In this document: positions 1-6,301 of the stretch, piece after piece
Numbering within the stretch: the stretch's first letter is position 1
Layout of the letters: each line of letters opens with the position of its first letter
From: Chlorobiota bacterium
GTDB taxonomy: Bacteria; Bacteroidota; Bacteroidia; Flavobacteriales; Flavobacteriaceae
Reading direction: 5' to 3'
NCBI GenBank assembly: GCA_013151975.1
Contig: JAADHG010000051.1
Span: 1-11,135 of the forward strand
DNA: 11,135 bases
The notes under the pieces: model-generated
Database searches by the model: none
Seen by the model: the letters and a program-made list of their open reading frames with translations, nothing else
Told to the model about the DNA's origin: nothing
Position numbers and translations under genes: made by a program

Positions 1-753
1 GGCGGCTTAAAAAAAGATTTTAGCAAAGCTTCTGACATTCAAAAAGCAACAGCTGTTAGCTTTTCAAAATTACTAGAACTATGTGCTGAAGCACAACCTA
101 AAATGCGTATTCGATTTTCAACATCCAACCCACAAGATATGTCTATGGATGTTATTGAAACCATGGCGAAGTATAATAATATTTGTAATTACATCCATCT
201 ACCTGTACAGAGCGGAAGCAATCGCATTTTAAAAGCAATGAACCGTCAGCACACGCGTGAAGAGTATTTTGAGATGATTGACAATATTATGTGCATTCTC
301 CCTGATTGTACAATTTCGCATGATTTAATTACTGGTTTCCCATCTGAAACTGAAGCAGATCATCAAGATACTTTAAGCTTAATGGAGTATGTAAAATATT
401 CGTTTGGCTATATGTTTGCCTATTCAGAAAGACCCGGAACTATGGCAGAACGTAAATTGAAAGACGATGTACCAGAAGCAGTAAAAAAGCAAAGACTTGC
501 TGAAATTGTAGAGTTACAACAAAAGCATAGTTTGTATAGAACGCAGCAGTTTGTTGGTAAAGTTGTAGAAGTGCTTATTGAAAAAGAATCTAAAAAATCG
601 TCTGAACATTGGTCTGGACGAAACGAACATAATACCGTTGTAGTTTTCCCAAAAGAACACTATAAAGTGGGTGATTTTGTAAATGTAAAAACGACTAATT
701 GCACAAGTGCTACACTTATTGGTGAAGCGGTTGGGCTAAGTAATAATAACTAA
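1..753 (+). CDS. miaB: tRNA-2-methylthio-N6-dimethylallyladenosine synthase MiaB, 3' part
   Basis: This is the C-terminal 250 codons of MiaB. The frame is open from base 1, so the gene begins upstream. MiaB is a cytosolic radical-SAM enzyme that methylthiolates i6A37 in tRNAs reading UNN codons. Visible are the radical-SAM core segment RIRFSTSNPQDM (about residue 36 of the visible part), the family-typical NYIHLPVQSGSNRIL with MNRQHTREEY after it, DLITGFPSET, and a C-terminal TRAM (RNA-binding) domain over roughly the last 70 residues. The N-terminal UPF0004 domain and the CxxxCxxC cluster motif lie outside the window. The ATG at 103 is an internal Met, because homology continues upstream in frame (LLELCAEAQPK). 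It is followed after 61 bp by the sigma-54 activator gene. MiaB fits better than RimO or MtaB because of the NYIHLPVQSGS and SNPQDM signatures. Confidence 0.95.
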   Translation, partial: GGLKKDFSKASDIQKATAVSFSKLLELCAEAQPKMRIRFSTSNPQDMSMDVIETMAKYNNICNYIHLPVQSGSNRILKAMNRQHTREEYFEMIDNIMCILPDCTISHDLITGFPSETEADHQDTLSLMEYVKYSFGYMFAYSERPGTMAERKLKDDVPEAVKKQRLAEIVELQQKHSLYRTQQFVGKVVEVLIEKESKKSSEHWSGRNEHNTVVVFPKEHYKVGDFVNVKTTNCTSATLIGEAVGLSNNN

Positions 754-760
754 AATAATA

Positions 761-810
761 AGATTCCTGCCTTCACTTCGACTTAGCTCAGTGACCACGC
801 AGGAATGACA
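761..810. repeat. Composite hairpin repeat between miaB and the activator gene
   Basis: Perfect 8-bp inverted arms, attcctgc (763-770) and gcaggaat (799-806), enclose 28 bp. The loop contains a second repeat type, cttcgacttagctcagtgac (776-795). The reverse complement of that inner block closely matches the copy at 2101-2121. On the minus strand the outer part reads gtcattcc...ggaatctta, the same flanks as the hairpin at 4490-4515. From memory, such short mosaic repeats are frequent in flavobacterial intergenic regions. In the transcript it would form a stem between two co-transcribed genes. Confidence 0.7.
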
Positions 811-814
811 AACT

Positions 815-2071
815 ATGGAATCTGTTCAAGCTATAAAACAACGTTTCGGAATTATTGGTAATGATGCTGTTTTAAATCGCGCTATCGAAAAAGCAATCCA
901 AGTGTCTCCTACTGATATTTCAGTTTTAGTTACTGGAGAAAGTGGTGTTGGTAAAGAAAGTATCCCAAAAATTATACATCAATTATCGCATCGCAAACAT
1001 GCAAAATATATTGCAGTTAACTGTGGTGCTATTCCGGAAGGCACTATTGATAGCGAATTATTTGGCCATGAAAAAGGGGCTTTTACAGGAGCTACTCAAA
1101 CACGTTCGGGGTATTTTGAAGTTGCCGATGGTGGGACTATTTTTTTAGATGAGGTTGGAGAACTTCCTTTAACTACTCAGGTACGTTTGTTACGTGTTCT
1201 GGAAAATGGCGAGTTTTTAAAAGTAGGCTCTAGTAAAGTTCAAAAAACTGATGTTCGTATTGTAGCTGCCACAAACGCTAATATGTTTGACGCCATTAAA
1301 AAAGAAAAGTTTAGAGAAGATTTATACTATCGCTTAAGTACCGTTGAGATTCATTTACCAGCACTTCGCAAACGCAGAGAGGATATCCATTTATTATTCA
1401 GAAAATTTGCAAGTGATTTTGCGCTAAAATATAAAATGCCAACCATTAGGTTATCTGAAGATGCTACAAATCTTTTGAAAACTTACAGATGGAACGGAAA
1501 TATTAGACAATTGCGAAATGTTGCTGAACAAATATCTGTTTTAGAGCATAATAGAAATATTACAGCCGAAACACTACGGCACTATTTACCAGATACTGGA
1601 CAAAATTTACCAGCGGTAGTGAGTCATACTAAATCTGATAGCGACTTTAGTAATGAGCGTGAAATTCTATATAAAGTATTGTTTGACATGAAAAGTGATC
1701 TTAACGATTTAAAAAAGCTCACGATGGAACTTATGGAACATGGTAACAATCACGATGTCCAAAAAAACAACGAAGGTCTCATTCAAAAAATATATAGAAA
1801 TGAAAAAGAGGATACCATAAAAGAAGACAGAGAAGTCCTATCCATTACCCAAAAAAGTACAGCTCCCGTTGAAATTATTGATGACTCTCAAGACAAATAT
1901 CACTTTGCTGAAGAAATTGAAGAAGAAGAAACCCTGTCTTTGCACGATAAAGAATTAGAATTAATAAAAAAATCGCTTGAGCGTCACAACGGAAAGCGTA
2001 AATTAGCTGCTGCTGAACTTGGTATTAGTGAACGTACTTTATATAGAAAAATTAAGCAATTTGATCTTTAA
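815..2071 (+). CDS. Sigma-54-dependent transcriptional activator (AAA+ / Fis HTH), no sensory domain
   Basis: A 418-residue enhancer-binding protein that would use ATP hydrolysis to remodel sigma-54 RNA polymerase. The AAA+ domain starts almost at the N-terminus. It shows Walker A GESGVGKE (41-48), the sigma-54 contact loop GAFTGA (88-93), Walker B GTIFLDE (107-113), the arginine-finger region FREDLYYRL (167-175) and the sensor-II segment WNGNIRQLRNV (227-237). An acidic, low-similarity linker (about 263-378) leads to a Fis-type helix-turn-helix (about 380-418, LAAAELGISERTLYRKIKQ). There is no receiver, PAS or GAF domain, so its activity is probably set by expression level, a partner protein or the linker. 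The first ATG after a 61-bp gap is used; there is no clear Shine-Dalgarno site, as is usual in Bacteroidota. It lies between miaB and lptE, about 2 kb upstream of a sigma-54-like groESL promoter. The regulatory target is not proven. Confidence 0.93.
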   Translation: MESVQAIKQRFGIIGNDAVLNRAIEKAIQVSPTDISVLVTGESGVGKESIPKIIHQLSHRKHAKYIAVNCGAIPEGTIDSELFGHEKGAFTGATQTRSGYFEVADGGTIFLDEVGELPLTTQVRLLRVLENGEFLKVGSSKVQKTDVRIVAATNANMFDAIKKEKFREDLYYRLSTVEIHLPALRKRREDIHLLFRKFASDFALKYKMPTIRLSEDATNLLKTYRWNGNIRQLRNVAEQISVLEHNRNITAETLRHYLPDTGQNLPAVVSHTKSDSDFSNEREILYKVLFDMKSDLNDLKKLTMELMEHGNNHDVQKNNEGLIQKIYRNEKEDTIKEDREVLSITQKSTAPVEIIDDSQDKYHFAEEIEEEETLSLHDKELELIKKSLERHNGKRKLAAAELGISERTLYRKIKQFDL

Positions 2072-2085
2072 TTTTCGTTTAAAAA

Positions 2086-2121
2086 ATGTCACATTAAGAT
2101 GTCATACTGAGCTTGTCGAAG
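2086..2121. repeat. Short intergenic repeat ahead of lptE
   Basis: The 69-bp gap before lptE holds two partial copies of one motif: atgtcacattaag (2086-2098) and the longer block beginning atgtcatactgag (2099-2111) and running on to gtcgaag at 2121. The longer block is the reverse-complement relative of 776-795, differing only by a two-base indel and the short spacer at the centre. This looks like a decayed flavobacterial intergenic repeat rather than an operator. Confidence 0.55.
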
Positions 2122-2140
2122 CAATTACAAACAATTATAA

Positions 2141-2647
2141 ATGAAAAATATAAAATACATACTTATTGTCACCTTCTCAACGGTACTTTTGGGTTGTGGT
2201 GCCTATTCTTTTTCAGGAATATCACTTACAGAAGACACCAAAACATTTCAAGTTAATTATTTTGAAAATAATGCCCCTTTAACAGAACCTGGATTAGGGC
2301 GAGATTTTAGAATTGCTTTGGAAGAATTAATTTTAAATCAAACCAATTTAGACCTTGTTAAATCTGGTGGAGATATTGTTTATGAAGGTGAGATTGTAGA
2401 TTATCGCATATCTCCCACAACGGCAACCTCTAGCAATACAGCTGCCCAAAACCGCTTAACTATTGCTGTTAAAGTTCACTTTTATGACAAAAATGATGAT
2501 GAAGCTGAGTTTGACCAACGCTTCTCGTTTTATTTCGACTATGCTGGAAGCGCACAATTAGTTGGCAGCCAAAAGGACACTGCAATTGCAGAAATATTTG
2601 AACGTATAACTCAAGATATTATTAATGCATCACTTGCAAAATGGTAG
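2141..2647 (+). CDS. lptE: LPS assembly lipoprotein LptE (LptE family, Bacteroidota type)
   Basis: A 168-residue lipoprotein precursor. Its short hydrophobic signal peptide ends in lipobox LLGC, with the acylated Cys at residue 19. The mature protein begins CGAYSFSGISL, the usual start of the Bacteroidota LptE-like family, followed by a compact alpha/beta domain of about 150 residues containing FQVNYFENNAPL and a C-terminal amphipathic helix (IAEIFERITQDIINASLAKW). LptE plugs the LptD barrel at the outer membrane and takes part in the last step of LPS export. LptD is not in this window. The ATG chosen puts a Lys-rich n-region directly before the hydrophobic stretch. It is probably co-transcribed with the activator gene upstream (69-bp gap) and the TPR gene downstream (105-bp gap). 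The family call rests on the N-terminal pattern and the position next to secG, as in other flavobacteria. Confidence 0.85.
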   Translation: MKNIKYILIVTFSTVLLGCGAYSFSGISLTEDTKTFQVNYFENNAPLTEPGLGRDFRIALEELILNQTNLDLVKSGGDIVYEGEIVDYRISPTTATSSNTAAQNRLTIAVKVHFYDKNDDEAEFDQRFSFYFDYAGSAQLVGSQKDTAIAEIFERITQDIINASLAKW

Positions 2648-2712
2648 CTTCGAGTACCTCAGCCACCGTTTTAAGGTAAACTAAAAAACATCAGCGAATG
2701 GTGGTTGAAGCG
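2648..2712. repeat. Long-armed imperfect hairpin between lptE and the TPR gene
   Basis: tcagccaccgtt (2659-2670) pairs with aatggtggttga (2697-2708). Ten of the twelve pairs are Watson-Crick and the other two are G.U in RNA, with a 26-nt loop. It starts 11 bp after the lptE stop codon. The right arm is not followed by a T-run, so it is not a classical terminator. It could stabilise mRNA ends, attenuate transcription, or simply be a decayed mobile repeat. Its sequence is unrelated to the repeats at 761-810 and 4490-4515. Confidence 0.6.
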
Positions 2713-2752
2713 TTAGAAATCATCAAATAATTAATTAAATTTGGCTTAGCCA

Positions 2753-3652
2753 ATGAATACAACAGATTTTACATATATATTACAGCATCCACAAAATATA
2801 ACTGCTACACAAATTAGTGATGTAAAATCCATCATTAACGAGTTTCCTTACTTTCAATCGGCAAGAGCTATTTATCTTAAAGGGTTAAAAAACAAAGAAA
2901 GTTTTAAATACAATCAAGAGCTTAAAACAACAGCTGCTTATACTACTGATAGAAGTATTTTATTCGACTTTATAACATCAAAAGAATTCCTACAAAATGA
3001 AATTTCGCAGCATATTAAACACAATACTGAGCATTTAAAAGCCATTGAAGTAAGTGATATTGAAGATATTTCAGTAAACAAAAGTGTTATTATTGATGAT
3101 GCATTAAGACAGCAAATAAAAGACACTGAACCCATTTTAGATCCAGCTCTTTTTGAGGCTAAGGTAGAGGCCATTACTCCAGAAGATGTTATTGATATAG
3201 ATGTCTCAAATATTCAAAAAACTCCTGAAGAAACGCTTGAAATTGGTAAGCCCCTAACTTTTAATAAAAATGAAGTACACTCTTTTAGCGAATGGTTAAA
3301 AATTACAAGTTTTAAACCTATTATTAGAGAAGACGAGGAAATAAAAGCAGAACCTTCTCCAAAGAATAATCAAGAAAAAAAGTTTGAATTAATCGATAAG
3401 TTTATTGCTTCCAAAGCTAAAATTCAGCCAATAAAAAAAGATGCGCCAACATACAATATTGCCAAAGCACAAATGATCCAACCAGAAGCTTTAATGACCG
3501 AAACTTTGGCAAGAATATATGTAGAACAAAAAAACTACAGCAAAGCCATACAATCTTATAAGGTTTTAAGTTTGAAATATCCAGAAAAAAGTGGTTTCTT
3601 TGCAGACCAAATTCAAGCAGTAAAAGAATTACAAGAACAAAATAATATATAA
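2753..3652 (+). CDS. Conserved Bacteroidota protein with C-terminal TPR motif, function unknown
   Basis: A 299-residue protein without a signal peptide or membrane segment, so probably cytosolic. The N-terminal 80 residues (FTYILQHPQNITATQ, then FPYFQSARAIYLKGL and YTTDRSILFDFI) form a helical domain typical of a Bacteroidota-restricted family. The middle (about 90-210) is acidic and probably disordered, apart from a conserved-looking FSEWL at 178-182. The FELIDKFIAS segment (211-220) precedes one clear tetratricopeptide repeat (about 246-279), with LARIYVEQKNYSKAIQSYKVL as its recognisable core split over two helices. Only 2 bp separate its stop codon from the secG start, which implies tight co-transcription and probable translational coupling. 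A role linked to protein export or envelope assembly is suggested only by the neighbours lptE and secG. Confidence 0.85.
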   Translation: MNTTDFTYILQHPQNITATQISDVKSIINEFPYFQSARAIYLKGLKNKESFKYNQELKTTAAYTTDRSILFDFITSKEFLQNEISQHIKHNTEHLKAIEVSDIEDISVNKSVIIDDALRQQIKDTEPILDPALFEAKVEAITPEDVIDIDVSNIQKTPEETLEIGKPLTFNKNEVHSFSEWLKITSFKPIIREDEEIKAEPSPKNNQEKKFELIDKFIASKAKIQPIKKDAPTYNIAKAQMIQPEALMTETLARIYVEQKNYSKAIQSYKVLSLKYPEKSGFFADQIQAVKELQEQNNI

Positions 3653-3654
3653 TA

Positions 3655-4026
3655 ATGAGTACGTTTTCAATATTTTTAGTCCTTATCGTTATTGTTGCAT
3701 TTTTATTAGTAATAGTAATTATGGTACAAAATCCAAAAGGCGGTGGTTTATCTTCTTCTTTTGGTGGCGGTGGCACACAACAAATTGGTGGTGTTAAGAA
3801 AACATCAGACTTTTTAGATAAAAGTACATGGGCTTTATCAACTTTATTACTAGCATTAATTTTACTTTCTAATGTAGCTATTGGTGGTGCTGATGGAACA
3901 GCCGAATCTAAAGCTTTAGACCAAAGCGAAACAACAACACAACCATTGCCTAATACTGATAATACTTCAAACAATACAGCAACACCTACTGAAACTAATG
4001 AAGTTAGCAAAGACACAGCAAACTAA
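3655..4026 (+). CDS. secG: Preprotein translocase subunit SecG
   Basis: A 123-residue SecG, the accessory subunit of the SecYEG inner-membrane channel. It shows two transmembrane helices (about 5-24 and 58-77) joined by the conserved loop MVQNPKGGGLSSSFGGGG (23-40). This Gly/Ser-rich loop is the family hallmark. After the second helix comes a hydrophilic Thr/Asn/Glu-rich tail (about 80-123), longer than in E. coli SecG (110 residues in total) and low in complexity. It is the last gene of the operon: the terminator at 4045-4081 begins 18 bp after the stop codon. The ATG lies 2 bp after the preceding stop codon and no Shine-Dalgarno site is visible. Confidence in identity is high. Confidence 0.95.
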   Translation: MSTFSIFLVLIVIVAFLLVIVIMVQNPKGGGLSSSFGGGGTQQIGGVKKTSDFLDKSTWALSTLLLALILLSNVAIGGADGTAESKALDQSETTTQPLPNTDNTSNNTATPTETNEVSKDTAN

Positions 4027-4044
4027 AATTGCGTATAAGAACAT

Positions 4045-4081
4045 AAAAAAAATGCCAACCTAAAACGTTGGCATTTTTTTT
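4045..4081. terminator. Symmetric intrinsic terminator after secG
   Basis: The left arm (4045-4059, eight A then tgccaac) and right arm (4067-4081, gttggca then eight T) are perfectly complementary over 15 bp around a 7-nt loop, ctaaaac. The T-run gives intrinsic termination on the + strand, and the A-run makes it functional in principle on the - strand. It separates the miaB-secG operon from groESL and implies that groESL has its own promoter. Confidence 0.93.
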
Positions 4082-4111
4082 ATGTAAATATTCCGAAACA
4101 ATAGCAGTCAA

Positions 4112-4138
4112 ACAAATGAAAATTTGTCAGTATAACTG
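4112..4138. promoter_or_regulatory. Palindromes upstream of the groES promoter, possible activator site
   Basis: acaaat-gaaa-atttgt (4112-4127) is a perfect 6-bp inverted repeat. Directly adjoining it is cagt-ata-actg (4128-4138), a 4-bp inverted repeat. Both end just upstream of the -24 element at 4142. Enhancer-binding proteins with a Fis-type HTH bind dyad sites, but usually farther (about 80-150 bp) upstream, so the placement is not typical. In AT-rich DNA such short dyads can arise by chance. Confidence 0.3.
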
Positions 4139-4141
4139 TAT

Positions 4142-4157
4142 TGGCACAATTTCTGAA
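4142..4157 (+). promoter_or_regulatory. Candidate sigma-54 (-24/-12) promoter of groESL
   Basis: TGGCACAATTTCTGAA fits the sigma-54 consensus TGGCAC-R-N4-Y-TGCW except at one base: A instead of C at 4156, in the -12 dinucleotide. The GG (4143-4144) and the G of the -12 dinucleotide (4155) have the required spacing. The predicted start near 4168 leaves a leader of about 40 nt before the groES ATG at 4209. I found no TTG-N19-TANNTTTG housekeeping promoter and no CIRCE-like TTAGCACTC dyad in 4082-4208. A sigma-54 activator gene lies about 2 kb upstream. A small dyad, cgctaaagcg (4161-4170), covers the predicted start point. Confidence 0.5.
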
Positions 4158-4208
4158 CACCGCTAAAGCGTTAAACAAAATTTAATTAACTTAAAAACAT
4201 TAAAAAAA

Positions 4209-4484
4209 ATGGCTTTAAATATTAAACCATTAGCAGATAGAGTTCTTATAGAACCGTTAGAAGCTGAAACAACTACAGCTTCAGGAATCATTATTCCAGA
4301 CAACGCAAAAGAAAAACCGCAAAAAGGAAAAGTAGTTGCTGTTGGTAAAGGCACAAAAGATGAACCAACAACTGTTAAAAAAGGCGAAACTGTTCTCTAC
4401 GGAAAATATGCTGGAACAGAACTAAAGCTAGATGGTAAAGACTATTTAATTATGCGAGAAAGTGATATTCTGGCAATCGTGTAA
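4209..4484 (+). CDS. groES: Co-chaperonin GroES (Hsp10)
   Basis: A 91-residue GroES of normal family length (about 90-97). Hallmarks are the start IKPLADRVLIEPLEAE, the mobile loop that contacts GroEL (about 18-33, including ASGIIIPDNAKEK), KGKVVAVGKG, the GETVLYGKYAGTEL segment (59-72) and the C-terminal strand YLIMRESDILAIV. Seven subunits form the lid over the GroEL folding chamber in the cytosol. The ATG at 4209 follows an A-rich stretch with no Shine-Dalgarno site. It is co-oriented with groEL 113 bp downstream and is probably the first gene of the bicistronic groESL message, behind a sigma-54-like promoter element. Confidence 0.97.
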   Translation: MALNIKPLADRVLIEPLEAETTTASGIIIPDNAKEKPQKGKVVAVGKGTKDEPTTVKKGETVLYGKYAGTELKLDGKDYLIMRESDILAIV

Positions 4485-4489
4485 CGATT

Positions 4490-4579
4490 GTCATTCCCTC
4501 GTAGGAGGGAATCTTATCAATAAACAACTAAATTCAATTCAAAAAATTTCCTTCCCAAGTTTCTTAACGAGGGAATAAC
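4490..4579. repeat. Paired inverted repeats in the groES-groEL spacer
   Basis: attccctc-gtag-gagggaat (4493-4512) is a perfect 8-bp hairpin only 8 bp after the groES stop codon. Its flanks, gtcattcc and ggaatcttat, match the minus strand of the repeat at 761-810. A second, degenerate copy lies in opposite orientation: ttccc (4552-4556) pairs with gggaa (4571-4575), and acgagggaataac (4567-4579) is the reverse complement of gtcattccctcgt (4490-4502) at 12 of 13 bases. The two outer blocks could form an alternative long-range stem enclosing most of the spacer. There is no T-run after either hairpin, so read-through into groEL is expected. Confidence 0.7.
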
Positions 4580-4597
4580 AAAATAAAAATTTTAATT

Positions 4598-6229
4598 ATG
4601 GCAAAAGATATAAAATTTGATGTTGAAGCACGCAACGGTTTAAAGCGTGGTGTTGATGCTTTAGCAAACGCAGTAAAAGTAACCCTAGGTCCAAAAGGAA
4701 GAAATGTAATAATAAGCAAAAGTTTTGGTGCTCCGCAAGTCACTAAAGATGGTGTAACAGTAGCCAAAGAAGTAGAGCTTGAAAACGAGCTTGAAAATAT
4801 GGGTGCGCAAATGGTAAAAGAAGTCGCTTCTAAAACAAATGATCTTGCTGGAGACGGAACCACAACTGCTACTGTATTAGCGCAAGCAATTGTGAAAGAA
4901 GGTTTAAAAAATGTTGCTGCAGGAGCAAATCCTATGGATTTAAAACGAGGTATTGATAAAGCTGTAGTAGCCATTACAAAAGACCTTGAAAAGCAAGCTA
5001 AAAAAGTGGGTGACTCTTCTGAAAAGATCGAACAAATTGCTGCTATTTCAGCAAACAATGATGATACCATTGGCGAATTAATTGCAAAAGCATTCGATAA
5101 AGTTGGAAAAGAAGGCGTTATTACTGTTGAAGAAGCTAAAGGAACAGATACTTATGTAGATGTTGTAGAAGGAATGCAGTTTGATAGAGGGTATTTATCG
5201 CCTTACTTTGTAACTGATGCTGATAAAATGATTGCCGATTTAGAAAATCCATATATTTTATTATTTGACAAAAAAATATCTAATCTACAAGAAATTCTTC
5301 CAATATTAGAACCTGTTGCACAATCTAGCAGACCGTTATTAATAATTGCTGAAGATGTTGACGGGCAAGCTCTAGCAACACTAGTTGTAAATAAATTACG
5401 TGGCGGACTTAAAATAGCTGCTGTAAAAGCACCAGGATTTGGAGACAGACGCAAAGCAATGCTTGAAGATATCGCCATATTAACAGGAGGAACAGTAATT
5501 TCTGAAGAACGCGGATTCTCTCTAGAGAATGCCGATTTAACTATGCTAGGAACTGCTGAAACGGTAACCATTGATAAAGACAATACAACTATTGTAAATG
5601 GCGCTGGAAAAGCAGAAGATATTAAAGCAAGAGTAAACCAAATAAAAGCGCAAATTGAAACAACAACTAGCGATTACGATAAAGAGAAATTGCAAGAACG
5701 TTTAGCCAAATTAGCTGGTGGCGTTGCAGTACTTTATGTTGGAGCAGCAAGCGAAGTTGAAATGAAAGAAAAGAAAGATCGTGTTGATGATGCTTTAAAT
5801 TCAACGCGTGCTGCTGTTGAAGAAGGTATTATTGCTGGTGGTGGTGTTGCCCTATTAAGAGCAAAAGCTGTTTTAAGCAAATTAACTACTGACAGTTTAG
5901 ATGAAGTTACTGGAATTCAAATTGTAGCTCGCGCTATTGAATCGCCATTAAGAACCATAGTAGAAAATGCTGGTGGAGAAGGCTCGGTTGTAATAAATAA
6001 AGTATTAGAAGGTAAAAAGGATTTTGGTTATGATGCAAAATCTGAAAAATATGTCGACATGCTTAAAGCAGGAATTATTGACCCTAAAAAAGTAACACGT
6101 ATCGCATTAGAAAATGCAGCATCGGTTGCAGGAATGATTTTAACTACGGAGTGTGCTTTAGTTGACATTAAAGAAGACGCACCTGCAATGCCACCAATGG
6201 GAGGTGGCGGAATGCCAGGAATGATGTAA
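4598..6229 (+). CDS. groEL: Chaperonin GroEL (Hsp60)
   Basis: A 543-residue full-length group I chaperonin. It forms the double-ring ATP-dependent folding chamber capped by GroES. Visible are the ATP-site loop VTLGPKGRNV (28-37), TKDGVTVAKE with Asp51, the nucleotide motif GDGTTTATVL (85-94), the apical-domain stretch from about 190 to 370 containing DRGYLSPYFVTD and KAPGFGDRRKAML, the RVDDALNSTRAAVEEG region with the hydrolytic Asp near 398, the AAVEEGIIAGGG signature (405-416), and the Gly/Met-rich tail ending GGGGMPGMM. All key residues appear intact. The start ATG lies 113 bp after groES in an A/T-rich context. A shared terminator lies 22 bp downstream. It looks like the single housekeeping copy, although other copies elsewhere cannot be excluded. 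Confidence 0.98.
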   Translation: MAKDIKFDVEARNGLKRGVDALANAVKVTLGPKGRNVIISKSFGAPQVTKDGVTVAKEVELENELENMGAQMVKEVASKTNDLAGDGTTTATVLAQAIVKEGLKNVAAGANPMDLKRGIDKAVVAITKDLEKQAKKVGDSSEKIEQIAAISANNDDTIGELIAKAFDKVGKEGVITVEEAKGTDTYVDVVEGMQFDRGYLSPYFVTDADKMIADLENPYILLFDKKISNLQEILPILEPVAQSSRPLLIIAEDVDGQALATLVVNKLRGGLKIAAVKAPGFGDRRKAMLEDIAILTGGTVISEERGFSLENADLTMLGTAETVTIDKDNTTIVNGAGKAEDIKARVNQIKAQIETTTSDYDKEKLQERLAKLAGGVAVLYVGAASEVEMKEKKDRVDDALNSTRAAVEEGIIAGGGVALLRAKAVLSKLTTDSLDEVTGIQIVARAIESPLRTIVENAGGEGSVVINKVLEGKKDFGYDAKSEKYVDMLKAGIIDPKKVTRIALENAASVAGMILTTECALVDIKEDAPAMPPMGGGGMPGMM

Positions 6230-6249
6230 TAGCAATACAATAGCTATAA

Positions 6250-6288
6250 ATAAAAAACGCCTCAATAATTAATTGAGGCGTTTTTTAT
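6250..6288. terminator. Bidirectional terminator between groEL and the lipoprotein gene
   Basis: Six A and cgcctcaat (6252-6266) pair perfectly with attgaggcg and six T (6272-6286) around the 5-nt loop aatta. Two further A/T pairs extend the stem to 6250 and 6288. The A-run on one side and T-run on the other make it usable from both strands. This fits its position between the ends of convergent genes: groEL ends at 6229 on + and the lipoprotein gene ends at 6302 on -. Confidence 0.93.
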
Positions 6289-6301
6289 ATTTTAGGATTA
6301 T

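Noticed and set aside
3417..4016. 199-codon open frame on the minus strand
   Set aside because: It lies antisense across secG and the end of the TPR gene. Its length comes from low-complexity codons of the real genes, and no recognisable domain is present.
4082..4208. CIRCE operator before groES
   Set aside because: No TTAGCACTC-N9-GAGTGCTAA-like dyad could be found. The only dyads are short and of unrelated sequence.
761..4579. CRISPR-like array
   Set aside because: The repeats are few, kilobases apart, in both orientations and without regular spacers. They are dispersed intergenic repeats.
4564..5583. Long minus-strand open frames antisense to groEL
   Set aside because: They are shadows of the strongly conserved groEL reading frame. 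Their translations are Ser/Phe-rich without a domain, and no promoter is seen.
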